The translations under genes were made by a program, and so were the position numbers. The notes beneath the pieces are model-generated. The model ran no database searches. It was not told where the DNA came from and saw nothing but the letters and a program-made list of their open reading frames with translations. Shown here in pieces: positions 44,536 through 53,462 of a DNA stretch of 64,000 nt. How positions within the stretch are numbered: position 1 is the stretch's first letter; every line of letters starts with the position of its first letter. Source of the DNA: Neobacillus piezotolerans (GTDB lineage: Bacteria; Bacillota; Bacilli; Bacillales; Cytobacillaceae); NCBI RefSeq assembly GCF_003362805.1, contig NZ_QNQT01000004.1, forward strand, positions 211,593 to 275,592. Direction: 5' to 3'.

Positions 44536-45180
44536 ATGGCAAACCTATTTACTAAACTAAAAAACACAGTGATGGCGGATCTGCACGAAGCGTTGGACCA
44601 GAAGGAAAGGAAAAATCCAATTGCGATGCTGAACGAGTATCTTCGCCAGTGCGAGAAAGAAACTGAAAAAGTAAGGAAGCTTGTTGAACGGCAGCATGCA
44701 TTGAAGGAGGAATTCACACGCGAATTCCACCTTGCAAAAGATATGGCCGCAAAGCGGAAGCATCAGGGGGACATTGCCTCGAAAGCTGGGGAACTAAGCC
44801 TTCAGGAATTTGCCGAACGGGAATTCCTGCAATACTCCGAGCGCGCAGCCCGGCTGGAAGAAGCGATTGCCCATGCCACAAGGCAGCACAATGAGCTTGA
44901 ATCGAAATACGAGGAAATGAAGCACAAGCTGAAGGATATGAATATCCGCCGCCTGGAACTGATGGGACGGGAAAATATGAGCAGGGCCAATCACCGTATC
45001 AGCCAGGTGGTTGAAACGGGCGAACTGAAATCGGAAAACCGTTTCCGTGAAATCGAAACCTATCTTGATTCGATCGAACATGATGCAAATAACAACTATA
45101 TACGCAGCACAATCGATGTAAGGATTGCCCAGCTAGAAAAACAGCTGAAAGACCAGGATGGACTGCAAAACGCGCAATAA
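44536..45180 (+). CDS. liaH: PspA/IM30 family protein (LiaH)
   Basis: 214 residues, almost entirely coiled coil, starting MANLFTKLKNTVMADLHEAL and with the helical hairpin typical of phage-shock proteins. PspA/LiaH assemblies protect the membrane under envelope stress. Context with liaFSR supports LiaH. Start follows GGGAGAG. Confidence 0.87.
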   Translation: MANLFTKLKNTVMADLHEALDQKERKNPIAMLNEYLRQCEKETEKVRKLVERQHALKEEFTREFHLAKDMAAKRKHQGDIASKAGELSLQEFAEREFLQYSERAARLEEAIAHATRQHNELESKYEEMKHKLKDMNIRRLELMGRENMSRANHRISQVVETGELKSENRFREIETYLDSIEHDANNNYIRSTIDVRIAQLEKQLKDQDGLQNAQ

Positions 45181-45402
45181 GATTGGCTGGTAGATGCAAG
45201 GGAATGCGACTACAATAGAAATCTGGGGCGGATCCGGGAAATCTCTGGGACGCCCTATTTGTAAAATAGTGGAAGTTTGCGGAGGCAGCCCCTCCCAATT
45301 CGCAATTATATATATGTTAAAGACAACCACCAATGGTAAATGATATTCTAAAGAGGGCGCAAAGATTTATAGAACAGAAGCGGCTTTCGGGGAGGAAGAA
45401 GA

Positions 45403-46137
45403 ATGGATAGGAAAATGACTGGGGACTACATGGGCTGGCTCATTTTTGGAGGCGGAATCATACTTTTATTGGAAATCGCGTTTTTTAACAGCGGCCTTGT
45501 TTTTTCCATTTTCCTGTCTGTGGCGTTGATTTATATCGGCAGGAAAAAGTCTCCTTCCAAATTTGGAAAGTTCCTTTTCTGGATAGGGATTGCCGTTTTA
45601 ATCGCGAGCCTGATGAATATGATTACACTGAAATTAGTGCTGATTGGGATGCTCGTTATGGTTTTCATCCAGTTCATCCAGTCGAAAAAGACACCGAAGC
45701 GGATTGCCCCGGCCATCGAAGTACCCAATCCTGAGGGCGGGCCAAGACAAATGGCCAGGACAAAACCGCTTTTTGAAAATATATTGTTTGGACAGCAAAA
45801 GACCCCGGGCCATGTTTATGACTGGAATGACATCAACATCCAGGCGGGGGTTGGCGATACGACCATTGATTTAAGCTACACCGTTTTTCCAAAAGGGGAG
45901 ACGGTCATCTTTATCCGGAACTTCATCGGCAATGTCCAAATCCTTGTCCCATATGAGATGGAGGTCAGCATAAACCACTCGGTGATGGCGGGATCCACGA
46001 CGATTTTCGGCGAGGAGGAAGAGAAGGTTTTTAACCAGGTCTATCAGCTCAAAACAGCCGATTATGATGAATCAATCCAGAAGGTTAAAATCTTTACATC
46101 ATTAATCGTTGGGAATCTCGAGGTGAGCCGGATATGA
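45403..46137 (+). CDS. liaF: LiaF, membrane inhibitor of the LiaRS system
   Basis: 244 residues: four N-terminal helices (about 10-95) and a C-terminal DUF2154/LiaF domain (DINIQAGVGDTTIDLSYTVFPKGETVIFIRNFIGNVQILVP). LiaF keeps LiaS inactive until wall-active agents act. The stop overlaps the liaS start by four bases. A liaG gene is missing between liaH and liaF. Confidence 0.9.
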   Translation: MDRKMTGDYMGWLIFGGGIILLLEIAFFNSGLVFSIFLSVALIYIGRKKSPSKFGKFLFWIGIAVLIASLMNMITLKLVLIGMLVMVFIQFIQSKKTPKRIAPAIEVPNPEGGPRQMARTKPLFENILFGQQKTPGHVYDWNDINIQAGVGDTTIDLSYTVFPKGETVIFIRNFIGNVQILVPYEMEVSINHSVMAGSTTIFGEEEEKVFNQVYQLKTADYDESIQKVKIFTSLIVGNLEVSRI

Positions 46138-47180
46138 GCGCTATCCAAAGGCAAGTCATCTGGAGCCTCGGGTTCGCCTTCGTTTTGATGGGGATTGGTT
46201 CAGTGGCTTTTTTTGTCGTTTTTCCGATTTCCGACTTGTCTCAGCTTTGGGAGAGGCAGCTGATGGGCATCCCGTTCATCATTTTTTTGCCCGCGTCAAT
46301 CGGCGCATTTGGAATTTTGTTCGGCTTGATTTCCGGAGTTTTTTGGAAATCGCAGCTTTCCCTAATCGGACAGTCGCTTCGCCAGATTGAGGAAGGCCAT
46401 CAAGCGGAATTCAAGGATGACTGTACTATATATGAAATGCAGGAAATCCATGAACGGTTCCAAAAGCTGAATGCCCAGCTGTCGGAAAAAGCAAAGGTAT
46501 CTCAACGGCTCGCCACCGAAAAAGCCGAAGAGCAGGAAGTAAGGATTCAGGAAATCATCTCCCAGGAGCGAAACCGGCTTGCCCGCGAACTTCACGACTC
46601 AGTGAGCCAGCAGCTTTTCGCCGCTTCAATGCTTATGTCGGCCGTCACCGAAACGAGAGGGGAAGAGGAAGGCCCTGAAGCCAAGCAGCTGAAGCTTGTT
46701 GAAGGGATGATCCATCAGTCCCAAATTGAAATGAGGGCGCTCCTGCTTCATCTCCGCCCGGCGGCATTGAAGGGGAAATCGCTTCAGGAAGGTATCGCTG
46801 AGCTGCTTAATGAGCTTTCACAGAAGGTAATGATGGACATTGCCTGGAGGGCGGAGGACTTTCCGATGGATAAAGGAGTGGAGGACCATCTGTTCCGGAT
46901 CCTTCAGGAGTCGGTCTCGAATACGCTCAGGCACGCGAAAGCAAAGTCACTCGAGGTGCTTTTGATCAAGAGGGATGGGCTTATAATCATGCGAGTTGTT
47001 GATGACGGGGTAGGATTTGACGAAGAAGACAGGAAAGCCGGCGCGTATGGGCTGCAAAATATGCATGAGCGGGCGCTTGAAATAGGCGGGACGCTGAAGA
47101 TCGTTTCTGTAAAGAATAAAGGGACGCGGCTTGAAGTGAAGGTTCCGGCTGTGTCGAATGGGGATGGGAAAAATGATTAA
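46134..47180 (+). CDS. liaS: LiaS sensor histidine kinase
   Basis: 348 residues: two N-terminal helices with a short outer loop (intramembrane-sensing type), HAMP-like linker, coiled coil, HisKA_3 H-box [21 protein letters not shown] and an ATPase domain ([21 protein letters not shown]). It pairs with LiaR, whose gene overlaps by 23 bases. Confidence 0.92.
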   Translation: MSAIQRQVIWSLGFAFVLMGIGSVAFFVVFPISDLSQLWERQLMGIPFIIFLPASIGAFGILFGLISGVFWKSQLSLIGQSLRQIEEGHQAEFKDDCTIYEMQEIHERFQKLNAQLSEKAKVSQRLATEKAEEQEVRIQEIISQERNRLARELHDSVSQQLFAASMLMSAVTETRGEEEGPEAKQLKLVEGMIHQSQIEMRALLLHLRPAALKGKSLQEGIAELLNELSQKVMMDIAWRAEDFPMDKGVEDHLFRILQESVSNTLRHAKAKSLEVLLIKRDGLIIMRVVDDGVGFDEEDRKAGAYGLQNMHERALEIGGTLKIVSVKNKGTRLEVKVPAVSNGDGKND

Positions 47181-47805
47181 AGTTGTATTTGTTGATGACC
47201 ATGAGATGGTTCGTATTGGTGTATCATCCTATCTAACCGCGCAGCCGGATATCGAGGTGGTTGGCGAAGCGGACAACGGGAAACGCGGCGTCGAAATGGC
47301 GCTCGAACTGCGGCCAGATATTATCCTGATGGACCTTGTGATGAAGGAGATGGATGGAATCGAGGCGACGCGCCAAATTATCGAGCAATGGCCAGAGGCG
47401 AAAATCATTATTGTTACTAGCTTCCTTGACGACGAAAAAGTGTACCCCGCCCTTGAAGCGGGTGCGACGAGTTATATGCTAAAAACATCGAAGGCAAGCG
47501 AAATCGCCAACGCCGTCCGGGCTACATATGAGGGCCAATCAATTCTGGAACCGGAAGTTACCGGGAAAATGATGCTCAAGATGCGCCAGAAAAAAGAACT
47601 CCTGCCCCACGAGGAACTCACGGAACGGGAGATGGAAATTCTGCTGTTGATGACGGAAGGAAAAACGAACCAGGAAATTGCCGACGACCTATTCATCGCG
47701 TTAAAAACAGTAAAAACCCATGTCAGTAATATCCTTTCCAAACTTCAAGTCCAGGATCGGACACAGGCCGTCATCTATGCATTCAAGCACAACCTTACGA
47801 AATAG
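47158..47805 (+). CDS. liaR: LiaR response regulator
   Basis: 215 residues: receiver ([15 protein letters not shown], phospho-Asp in [13 protein letters not shown]) and LuxR-type HTH ([40 protein letters not shown]). It activates lia genes in response to lipid II-cycle antibiotics. Internal starts exist (ATG at about 47173 gives MIKVVFVDD), so the first residues are uncertain. Confidence 0.92.
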   Translation: MGMGKMIKVVFVDDHEMVRIGVSSYLTAQPDIEVVGEADNGKRGVEMALELRPDIILMDLVMKEMDGIEATRQIIEQWPEAKIIIVTSFLDDEKVYPALEAGATSYMLKTSKASEIANAVRATYEGQSILEPEVTGKMMLKMRQKKELLPHEELTEREMEILLLMTEGKTNQEIADDLFIALKTVKTHVSNILSKLQVQDRTQAVIYAFKHNLTK

Positions 47806-47837
47806 CAGGGGTGGGAACCTTGATTATTAGAAGATAG

Positions 47838-47872
47838 AAAAGCTTCCGTTCTGGAGATCGGAGGCTTTTTTT
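47838..47872 (+). terminator. Terminator of the lia operon
   Basis: AAGCTTCCG and CGGAGGCTT arms followed by TTTTTT. Confidence 0.8.
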
Positions 47873-47892
47873 ATATGGAGGAGGCCTATTTT

Positions 47893-47993
47893 ATTCAACA
47901 GGTTCGTAAACCATAATTAGGATCATAATACCTTAACTAGGTCCATAAAACTCTAACCTGGTTCATATATCTATCGAACAGGTTCCTAAAAGC
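47893..47993. repeat. Five tandem degenerate 20-base repeats
   Basis: The core AGGTTCATAAA-like word recurs with starts at 47901, 47920, 47940, 47960 and 47981, a period of 19-21 bases. Units vary at two to five positions. They lie in the gap between liaR and the RCK_C gene. No spacers, so not CRISPR. The following bases contain GCTAG repeated three times. Confidence 0.7.
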
Positions 47994-48050
47994 TAGGAAA
48001 TGCTAGCCTTTTGCTATCAATAGCTAGAAGGTTGGCCGCACATAAAAGAA

Positions 48051-48767
48051 TCATTTCATGTGGGATTTCGCTTCTGAATGTTCCTCTAGTTTTTCATTAT
48101 GCGCGTTGATTTCCGAAGCGAACTTTTCCTTGAGAAGTGATTTATCCCCGTAAAGGATCAGTTGGTCGCCAGCCTGGATTTTTTCCCTGTGCCGCTCGTG
48201 GCGGATGGCTACATCTCCCCTCCTGATAAACAATATGTTGATATCTTCCTCAGATTTGATCTTATCATTCAGTGTATGCCCAATCATATCCGATTCCTCG
48301 TGAATATGGATATCGACAAAGTAATCATCGTCATTATGCAATAGGACGTCTTTGATTGGAAGGTCTTCGAGTTTAAAGTTATGTTCCAATTCTTCCTCCA
48401 GCTTGGCAGAGAGCTTTTTTTTCAATAAAGGGAGTTTAAGGGTGGCCAAAAGCAGGACGAGAATTCCGGCTATAATGCCGAGTTCGGTTATATGAAAATT
48501 TTTCTGGAGAATGCCGCTGATAGCGGAAATGATAACAGCAAGGGAAAATGCCCCAAACAATATTAGGAATGAGCCGAGCCTCCTCCTGATTGGGTGGGAA
48601 ATAATCAGCTCGGATTCACCGGTAGTAAAACCAGTACTTGTGAGCATGGAGATTACCTGGAAGCGGGCAATAGGTGATTCTAACCCTGTCAGGACAAATA
48701 AGGTCGTACATACTTCCACTACGAGCAATATAATCCCGATATAAATTAATATAAATAAATAACCCAT
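48051..48767 (-). CDS. Membrane protein with TrkH-filter-like motif and RCK_C domain
   Basis: 238 residues: an N-terminal helix, then MLTSTGFTTGESELI (about 41-55), which resembles the selectivity-filter loop of TrkH/KtrB potassium channels, two more helices, and a C-terminal TrkA_C (RCK_C) domain (about 150-220, DYFVDIHIHEESDMIGHTL... IQAGDQLILYGD). The start at 48767 follows GGAGG. Possibly a regulator of K+ or other cation flux; exact role unknown. Confidence 0.7.
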   Translation of the reverse strand: MGYLFILIYIGIILLVVEVCTTLFVLTGLESPIARFQVISMLTSTGFTTGESELIISHPIRRRLGSFLILFGAFSLAVIISAISGILQKNFHITELGIIAGILVLLLATLKLPLLKKKLSAKLEEELEHNFKLEDLPIKDVLLHNDDDYFVDIHIHEESDMIGHTLNDKIKSEEDINILFIRRGDVAIRHERHREKIQAGDQLILYGDKSLLKEKFASEINAHNEKLEEHSEAKSHMK

Positions 48768-48820
48768 CGCGATTTCCTCCGCCTGCAGATTGATTAGAAC
48801 CAAGCGTCCAATTAATCAAC

Positions 48821-48855
48821 AAAAAGCCTAAAGGAAGGCTCCTTTAGGCTTTATC
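48821..48855 (-). terminator. Terminator of the 48.84-kb small gene
   Basis: A perfect 13-bp stem (48823-48835 with 48840-48852), four-base loop, then TTTTT on the minus strand. It overlaps the last codons of the gene. Confidence 0.85.
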
Positions 48856-49107
48856 CTGCTCGTTCTGGTTGTAATAATGGACTCCATACTGCGACCCTTC
48901 GCTAACCATTTTGTTGTCATCAAGGTCCATCGGATCGGAGAGGCCCGCTTTTGCGACAACAGGCTCATTGCTGCTTTTCCCAAATGGAAGCTTGCTTGCA
49001 ACGTTATTAACCATTTCTTTCATGTTCATTTTGGATGGTTTTAACGCGTACCATAGGAGTGCCCCAATTCCAGCGCCGGCGACCATATAGCGGGTATTCT
49101 TATTCAT
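48844..49107 (-). CDS. Small membrane-anchored hypothetical protein
   Basis: 87 residues: a helix near the N-terminus (YMVAGAGIGALLWYAL) and a polar tail. ATG 49107 follows AAAGGAG. No recognised domain; superficially like YtxH-type stress proteins. Confidence 0.7.
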   Translation of the reverse strand: MNKNTRYMVAGAGIGALLWYALKPSKMNMKEMVNNVASKLPFGKSSNEPVVAKAGLSDPMDLDDNKMVSEGSQYGVHYYNQNEQDKA

Positions 49108-49288
49108 GCAAGCCCATCTCCTTTTCGTATATTCTCTCTTGAGAGTGTAAGTTTTATTTACCCGGTGGCCAGTCCGAAAAAACATTCCTGCCCCTTTCCG
49201 TGTAAAAAAGTTTTGAAATGGCTTCCTGGGGGGATGTTTTAAATAGAGCTAATTGCCTTTTATTGAATGGAATGGGATGTGGCAGTAA

Positions 49289-50236
49289 ATGAGACATGTA
49301 TTTAAAAACGGGGCTTGGGAGTGGCTGGAGTTTCCGGAATCCGATACTGCCGGAATCAGGAAATTTGCCGAGGAAAAGCGCCCCTATAATATAGATGAAT
49401 GGGCAGCTAAAATACCGAAGATGAAAACGAATAATATCATGGTCGATACATTTCATAAGGGAGAGGAATGGTTGGCCGGAACGCTCGTCTTTAAACAAAG
49501 TTTAACGGATAAGGAAGACTATCACTATTTTCATTTTTTTGTCGCGGAAAACTTCATGATTACCAGCGGCCTGGATTTTGATGTCTTTGGAAAAAAAGAT
49601 TACAACCTTCTTAAAGAACAAATGGGCCATGGAGAAAATGCCCTTGAAGGCTTTTCTGTACTGATTGGGGAAATGACGACCAGCAGCCTTCTGGAAATCG
49701 ACCCATTTGAGGTAAAGCTCAATGACCTTTTTTGGAAGGTAAAAAAAGAGAACAGTACCGGGCTGCTAGAGAAAATTTATCATGCCCGCCATGAACTGCT
49801 TGTCCTTAAACATCTGATGATTCCCCTTCAGGAAATAAAAATTGCCATGGAAGAAGCGTTTGGGGAAAGGGCTTCAGGAAAACCTGAATACAAAAGAACG
49901 TCCCTGAAAATTGAACGGGGATTTAATATCGCCAACGAATACCAGACTGAAATTGATACACTCATTAAACTCGAGGAAGTCGTTTCATCACACCGTGGAA
50001 ATGAAATTATGAAAACATTGACTGTCCTGACTACACTGTTTACCCCAATCACCGCGCTTGGAGCTTTATGGGGAATGAACTTCCGGAACATGCCGGAGCT
50101 GGAATGGAAGTACGGGTATTTGTTTGCGATAGCATTGGTTGCCATTTCGACCCTTATCCTCTATATTGTCCTGAGGAAAAAAGGCTGGTCAGGGGATATT
50201 TTACGAGGGAAAAAGCGGAATTCCTTCTTTAAATAA
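49289..50236 (+). CDS. CorA-family magnesium/divalent cation transporter
   Basis: 315 residues: a long soluble cytoplasmic domain rich in helices, then two C-terminal helices with the GMN signature (ALWGMNFRNMPELEW) and a basic tail. The GMN-containing loop is the selectivity filter for Mg2+, Co2+ or Ni2+. Resembles B. subtilis YfjQ. Confidence 0.88.
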   Translation: MRHVFKNGAWEWLEFPESDTAGIRKFAEEKRPYNIDEWAAKIPKMKTNNIMVDTFHKGEEWLAGTLVFKQSLTDKEDYHYFHFFVAENFMITSGLDFDVFGKKDYNLLKEQMGHGENALEGFSVLIGEMTTSSLLEIDPFEVKLNDLFWKVKKENSTGLLEKIYHARHELLVLKHLMIPLQEIKIAMEEAFGERASGKPEYKRTSLKIERGFNIANEYQTEIDTLIKLEEVVSSHRGNEIMKTLTVLTTLFTPITALGALWGMNFRNMPELEWKYGYLFAIALVAISTLILYIVLRKKGWSGDILRGKKRNSFFK

Positions 50237-50272
50237 GCAAAAGGCAGGCCCGGGGGAAGGCCTGCCTTTGCT
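50237..50272. terminator. Bidirectional hairpin after corA
   Basis: AAAGGCAGGCC and GGCCTGCCTTT arms around CGGGGGAA, between convergent genes. Confidence 0.75.
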
Positions 50273-50298
50273 ATCTATTCAAAAAGGGGGAACTCATA

Positions 50299-50934
50299 TT
50301 AATCGTCGCTCGACAAAATGCCGAATATGCGCAGCAAATTGATGAACAGGTTGACGAAGTCCAAATACAGGTTAAGGGCCATAAGCGGAACTTCTTCAGC
50401 CGTAACGCCATAATGCTTCATTCTATTAAAATCAAACAGGATGTAGCCGCTGAAAACAAGGACGCCGACGAATGAGAAAGCGAGCATTCCAGTCGAGCTA
50501 AGCGGCCAGATCAAATTGAAAATTGAAATCGCGATAAGTGCGAGCAGGGCTGCCATCAGCATGCCGCCCATCCAGGAGAAATTGCGCTTTGTCTTTGTCG
50601 CGTAAACGCCGATTCCGGCAAAAACGACCGTTGTTGTACCTAGTGCAAGAAAGACGACTTTGCCGCCAGATTGTGCCATGTAGTGGTAAATGATTGGGTA
50701 TGTGGTTATACCCGAAATGAACGTAAAGGCATATAGGAATGTGTAGGAAATCGTCCGCTTCTTGCGAATCAAAAATGCGAAAAGCAGCATGCCGATTTCA
50801 AGGATAATTAGTGGCAGGAATAATGCCGGTGGAACGTATACACCAGCCATTGCGCCAAGGAGCGCGAACGCGATCGACATCGCGAAAGCCCTCATTACGG
50901 ATGGCAAATGTTCCGTGCTGGTTTGTACATACAT
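50299..50934 (-). CDS. Bax inhibitor-1 family membrane protein (YetJ-like)
   Basis: 211 residues with seven helices, including FLALGTTTVVFAGIGVYATKTKRNFSWMGG-type family features and a conserved acidic residue in the last helix region (ALNLYLDFVNLFINLLRIFG). YetJ is a pH-gated Ca2+ leak channel. Confidence 0.9.
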   Translation of the reverse strand: MYVQTSTEHLPSVMRAFAMSIAFALLGAMAGVYVPPALFLPLIILEIGMLLFAFLIRKKRTISYTFLYAFTFISGITTYPIIYHYMAQSGGKVVFLALGTTTVVFAGIGVYATKTKRNFSWMGGMLMAALLALIAISIFNLIWPLSSTGMLAFSFVGVLVFSGYILFDFNRMKHYGVTAEEVPLMALNLYLDFVNLFINLLRIFGILSSDD

Positions 50935-51094
50935 CAGTTCTTCACCTCATAGTTTTTTTGGTATAAATGTTGTACGGACGGGATGATTTGAAGGTTTCAA
51001 TTTTTTTGAAAAAAATGTGATTTTATTAGCAGTGCCAGCCTGTAAAAAAAGACCTTTTGTAATGAAGTTTACAAAGGTTTTAAAAAGGAAAATG

Positions 51095-51499
51095 CTAGCC
51101 CCTGTCCGCTGATTGCTTTGCCTGGTCTTTGAGAAGGTCCCGGATTTCCGTCAGCAGTTCCTCGGTTTTATCGACTTTCTCTTCAATTTCCTGTTCCTCC
51201 TCTTCTTCATGTTTATGCCTGAAGTGTTGGATGATCTTTATAAAAAGAAAGATCGAGAAAGAAACAATAAGGAAGTCGACAAATGATTGAAGGAAAATTC
51301 CGTAGAGGACCTCGGCGTCTCCAACTTTAATTTTCAAGCCTTTAAGGTTGATCCCTCCCATTAGCAGGCCTATGATCGGCATCAGGATATCTTGTACGAG
51401 CGAAGTGACAATTTTTCCAAAAGCCGCTCCGATGATGACCCCGACAGCCAGGTCAAGCACATTTCCTTTCATTGCGAATTTCTTGAAATCTTGTAGCAT
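51095..51499 (-). CDS. mscL: Large-conductance mechanosensitive channel MscL
   Basis: 134 residues: the highly conserved start KKFAMKGNVLDLAVGVIIGAAFGKIV, a periplasmic loop, the second helix (FVDFLIVSFSIFLFIKI) and a charged C-terminal coiled coil. It releases solutes on hypo-osmotic shock. Confidence 0.95.
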   Translation of the reverse strand: MLQDFKKFAMKGNVLDLAVGVIIGAAFGKIVTSLVQDILMPIIGLLMGGINLKGLKIKVGDAEVLYGIFLQSFVDFLIVSFSIFLFIKIIQHFRHKHEEEEEQEIEEKVDKTEELLTEIRDLLKDQAKQSADRG

Positions 51500-51634
51500 T
51501 CCATATCCCCCGTTTTAAAAATGATATGCCTACTTTACCAGGAAAACAGGGAGTTGTCACCGTCTTAAACATAAAAGGAGAGGCCCACCTGCCCGTATAA
51601 GTAATGATAGGAATTTAGGAAAAGCTTAAAGTTT

Positions 51635-51671
51635 ATAAAAAAACAGGCCGAGTTTGTTCAACCCCGCCTGC
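51635..51671 (-). terminator. Terminator of the M29 aminopeptidase gene
   Basis: On the minus strand a CAGGC...GCCTG stem is followed by seven T residues. It lies downstream of both palindromes listed below, so they would be within the transcript's 3' region. Confidence 0.6.
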
Positions 51672-51675
51672 CTTT

Positions 51676-51753
51676 TCAATCGAACGTTTGATTGATTTTA
51701 TGAAGTCATGCTCATTATCATGGGATAAACCATTTTCGATCAAACGTTTGATC
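51676..51753. promoter_or_regulatory. Pair of palindromes with 60-base spacing
   Basis: GATCAAACGTTTGATC (51738-51753) is a perfect 16-base palindrome. TCAATCGAACGTTTGATTGA (51676-51695) is a near copy. Centres are exactly 60 bases apart. They lie just 3' of the aminopeptidase stop codon, an odd place for an operator. Confidence 0.6.
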
Positions 51754-51759
51754 AATTAG

Positions 51760-52992
51760 TTAAATGGCCCAGTTTCCGCCGCGGAAGACTGGTTCTGATT
51801 TGCCGTCCTCGGTAATTCCATCGATATTCATTTCGGCGGAACCAATCATGAAGTCCACGTGGGTAAGGCTTTCGTTCAGCCCTGCTTCTGCAAGCTGCTT
51901 GGCAGTCATTGTTTTGCCGCCTTCGATGCAAAATGCGTACGCGCTTCCGATTGCCAGGTGGTTTGACGCGTTTTCATCGAAAAGTGTGTTGAAGAACAAT
52001 ACATTTGACTGTGAAATTGGCGAGTCGTAAGGGACCAGCGCCACTTCGCCAAGGTAATGGGAGCCTTCATCGGTTTCCACAAGCCTTTTCAGGATTTCTT
52101 CGCCTTCCTCGGCTTTTACATCGACAATCCGGCCATTTTGGAACGTCAGGCTGAACCTGTCAATGATGTTCCCGCCATAGCTGAGCGGTTTTGTGCTTGA
52201 AACGACTCCGTTAACGCCGGTTTTAAGCGGAACGGTGAATACTTCCTCCGTTGGCATATTGGCCATGAATTCAAAGCCTTTTTCATTGATGCTGCCGGCT
52301 CCGACCCACAGATGGCCGTTTGGAAGCTCGATTGTCAAATCTGTGCCGGGAGCTTTGTAGTGAAGGAATTTAAAGCGCTTGCCGTTCAGGATACGGACCT
52401 TTTCGTGGAGGGTCTCGTCATGATGTTTCCACGCCTGGACCGGATCTTCCGAGTCGACGCGTACAGCTTTGAAAATCGCATCCCAGAGCTTTTCAACCTG
52501 CTCGGATTCCGGAGCATCAGGGAATACTTTGGCGGCCCATTCGCGGGAAGGGACGGCAATTACTGTCCAGCTAACTTTATCGGACTGAATCATCCTCCGG
52601 TAGTTGGCAAGAGCCTGTCCGGCCGCTTTCTGGAAGCTGGAAATCCGCTGCGGCTGCACACCCTTCAGCAAATCTGGGCTTGAAGAAACGATCGACATGA
52701 ATGCCGCACCATTTTCGGCAAGCTCTTCTGTTTCCTTCGCCCGCCACTGTGGGTACTCATTGAATACTTCCTCTGGGGCGAGTTCATACTTTAGGCGGGA
52801 TACGGTATCATCGTTCCAGTTGACGACGACATTGTATGCGCCGGATTCATATGCTTTTTTCGCTACAACCCTGACAAATTCGGCCGCGTCAAGCGTCGCA
52901 TTGATAACAAGCGTCTGGCCTGGCTGGACATTCACCCCAACTTTGACCGCAAGCTCCGCGTACTTTTCCAATCTTGTTTGAAAATCATTCAT
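51760..52992 (-). CDS. M29-family aminopeptidase (AmpS/PepS)
   Basis: A 410-residue leucyl/arginyl aminopeptidase type: VNVQPGQTLVINATLDAAEFVR near the N-terminus and the metal-binding C-terminal half (EVALVPYDSPISQSNVLFFNTLFDENASNHLAIGSAY, THVDFMIGS). M29 enzymes are cytosolic, dinuclear and broad in specificity. Confidence 0.92.
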   Translation of the reverse strand: MNDFQTRLEKYAELAVKVGVNVQPGQTLVINATLDAAEFVRVVAKKAYESGAYNVVVNWNDDTVSRLKYELAPEEVFNEYPQWRAKETEELAENGAAFMSIVSSSPDLLKGVQPQRISSFQKAAGQALANYRRMIQSDKVSWTVIAVPSREWAAKVFPDAPESEQVEKLWDAIFKAVRVDSEDPVQAWKHHDETLHEKVRILNGKRFKFLHYKAPGTDLTIELPNGHLWVGAGSINEKGFEFMANMPTEEVFTVPLKTGVNGVVSSTKPLSYGGNIIDRFSLTFQNGRIVDVKAEEGEEILKRLVETDEGSHYLGEVALVPYDSPISQSNVLFFNTLFDENASNHLAIGSAYAFCIEGGKTMTAKQLAEAGLNESLTHVDFMIGSAEMNIDGITEDGKSEPVFRGGNWAI

Positions 52993-53106
52993 CGTATGTA
53001 CCTCTCTTCCTGTTTCATCCTCCTCAGTTTATCGTTTTTTTGGAAAAAAAAGAAATAATATACACGCGGGTTTTCAAAAAATTTTAGCTAAAAAAGGCAA
53101 ACGAAA

Positions 53107-53131
53107 AGCAGCAGGCTCCGCCTACTGCTCG
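53107..53131 (-). terminator. Terminator of the 39-residue ORF
   Basis: AGCAGTAGGC and GCCTGCTGCT arms around GGA, then TTTCGTTT on the minus strand. The ORF's stop codon is inside the first arm. Confidence 0.7.
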
Positions 53132-53241
53132 ATATCACTGTACAATTTTATATTTAAGTAAATCCCCCAGGAAAACAGCGATGCGAATGCGATGATCCCT
53201 GACAAGGAGGTAGGAGACATCCAATCCATCATTTTCACCAT
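53122..53241 (-). CDS. Small hydrophobic membrane peptide (39 residues)
   Basis: One predicted helix (SGIIAFASLFSWGIYLNIKL) with a short acidic tail (YSDIEQ). It is too short for routine gene calling but is framed by a good sigma-A promoter upstream and a terminator overlapping its stop. Starts at 53241 and 53232 are both possible; the ribosome-binding site is weak (GGTG). Function unknown. Confidence 0.6.
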   Translation of the reverse strand: MVKMMDWMSPTSLSGIIAFASLFSWGIYLNIKLYSDIEQ

Positions 53242-53271
53242 CCCAACATGGTTAAGTATCTGTTAACTCGA

Positions 53272-53300
53272 AGTATACGCTCATTTTTTAAACAGTTCAA
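53272..53300 (-). promoter_or_regulatory. Sigma-A promoter for the 39-residue ORF
   Basis: On the minus strand TTGAAC (53300-53295), 17 bases, TATACT (53277-53272). Transcription would begin near 53265. Confidence 0.7.
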
Positions 53301-53462
53301 TTAAAAGTTCACCAATTTTTCACAAAAGAATATTGACAAAAACCTTTAAAAACCGCAAGTGCCCCTGGAAGCGCCCAATGGCAGGGGAAGGCTGCCGAAA
53401 ATTATAAAAAAGAAGGCAACCCAAAAGTGGATTGCCTAAATTAATCAAAATACGCCCCTGCT

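Noticed and set aside
47893..47993. Tandem repeats considered as a CRISPR array
   Set aside because: Units are adjacent and degenerate with no unique spacers, and no cas genes are present.
53332..53365. TTGACA sequence upstream of position 53340
   Set aside because: No acceptable -10 hexamer at 16-18 bases; treated as chance.
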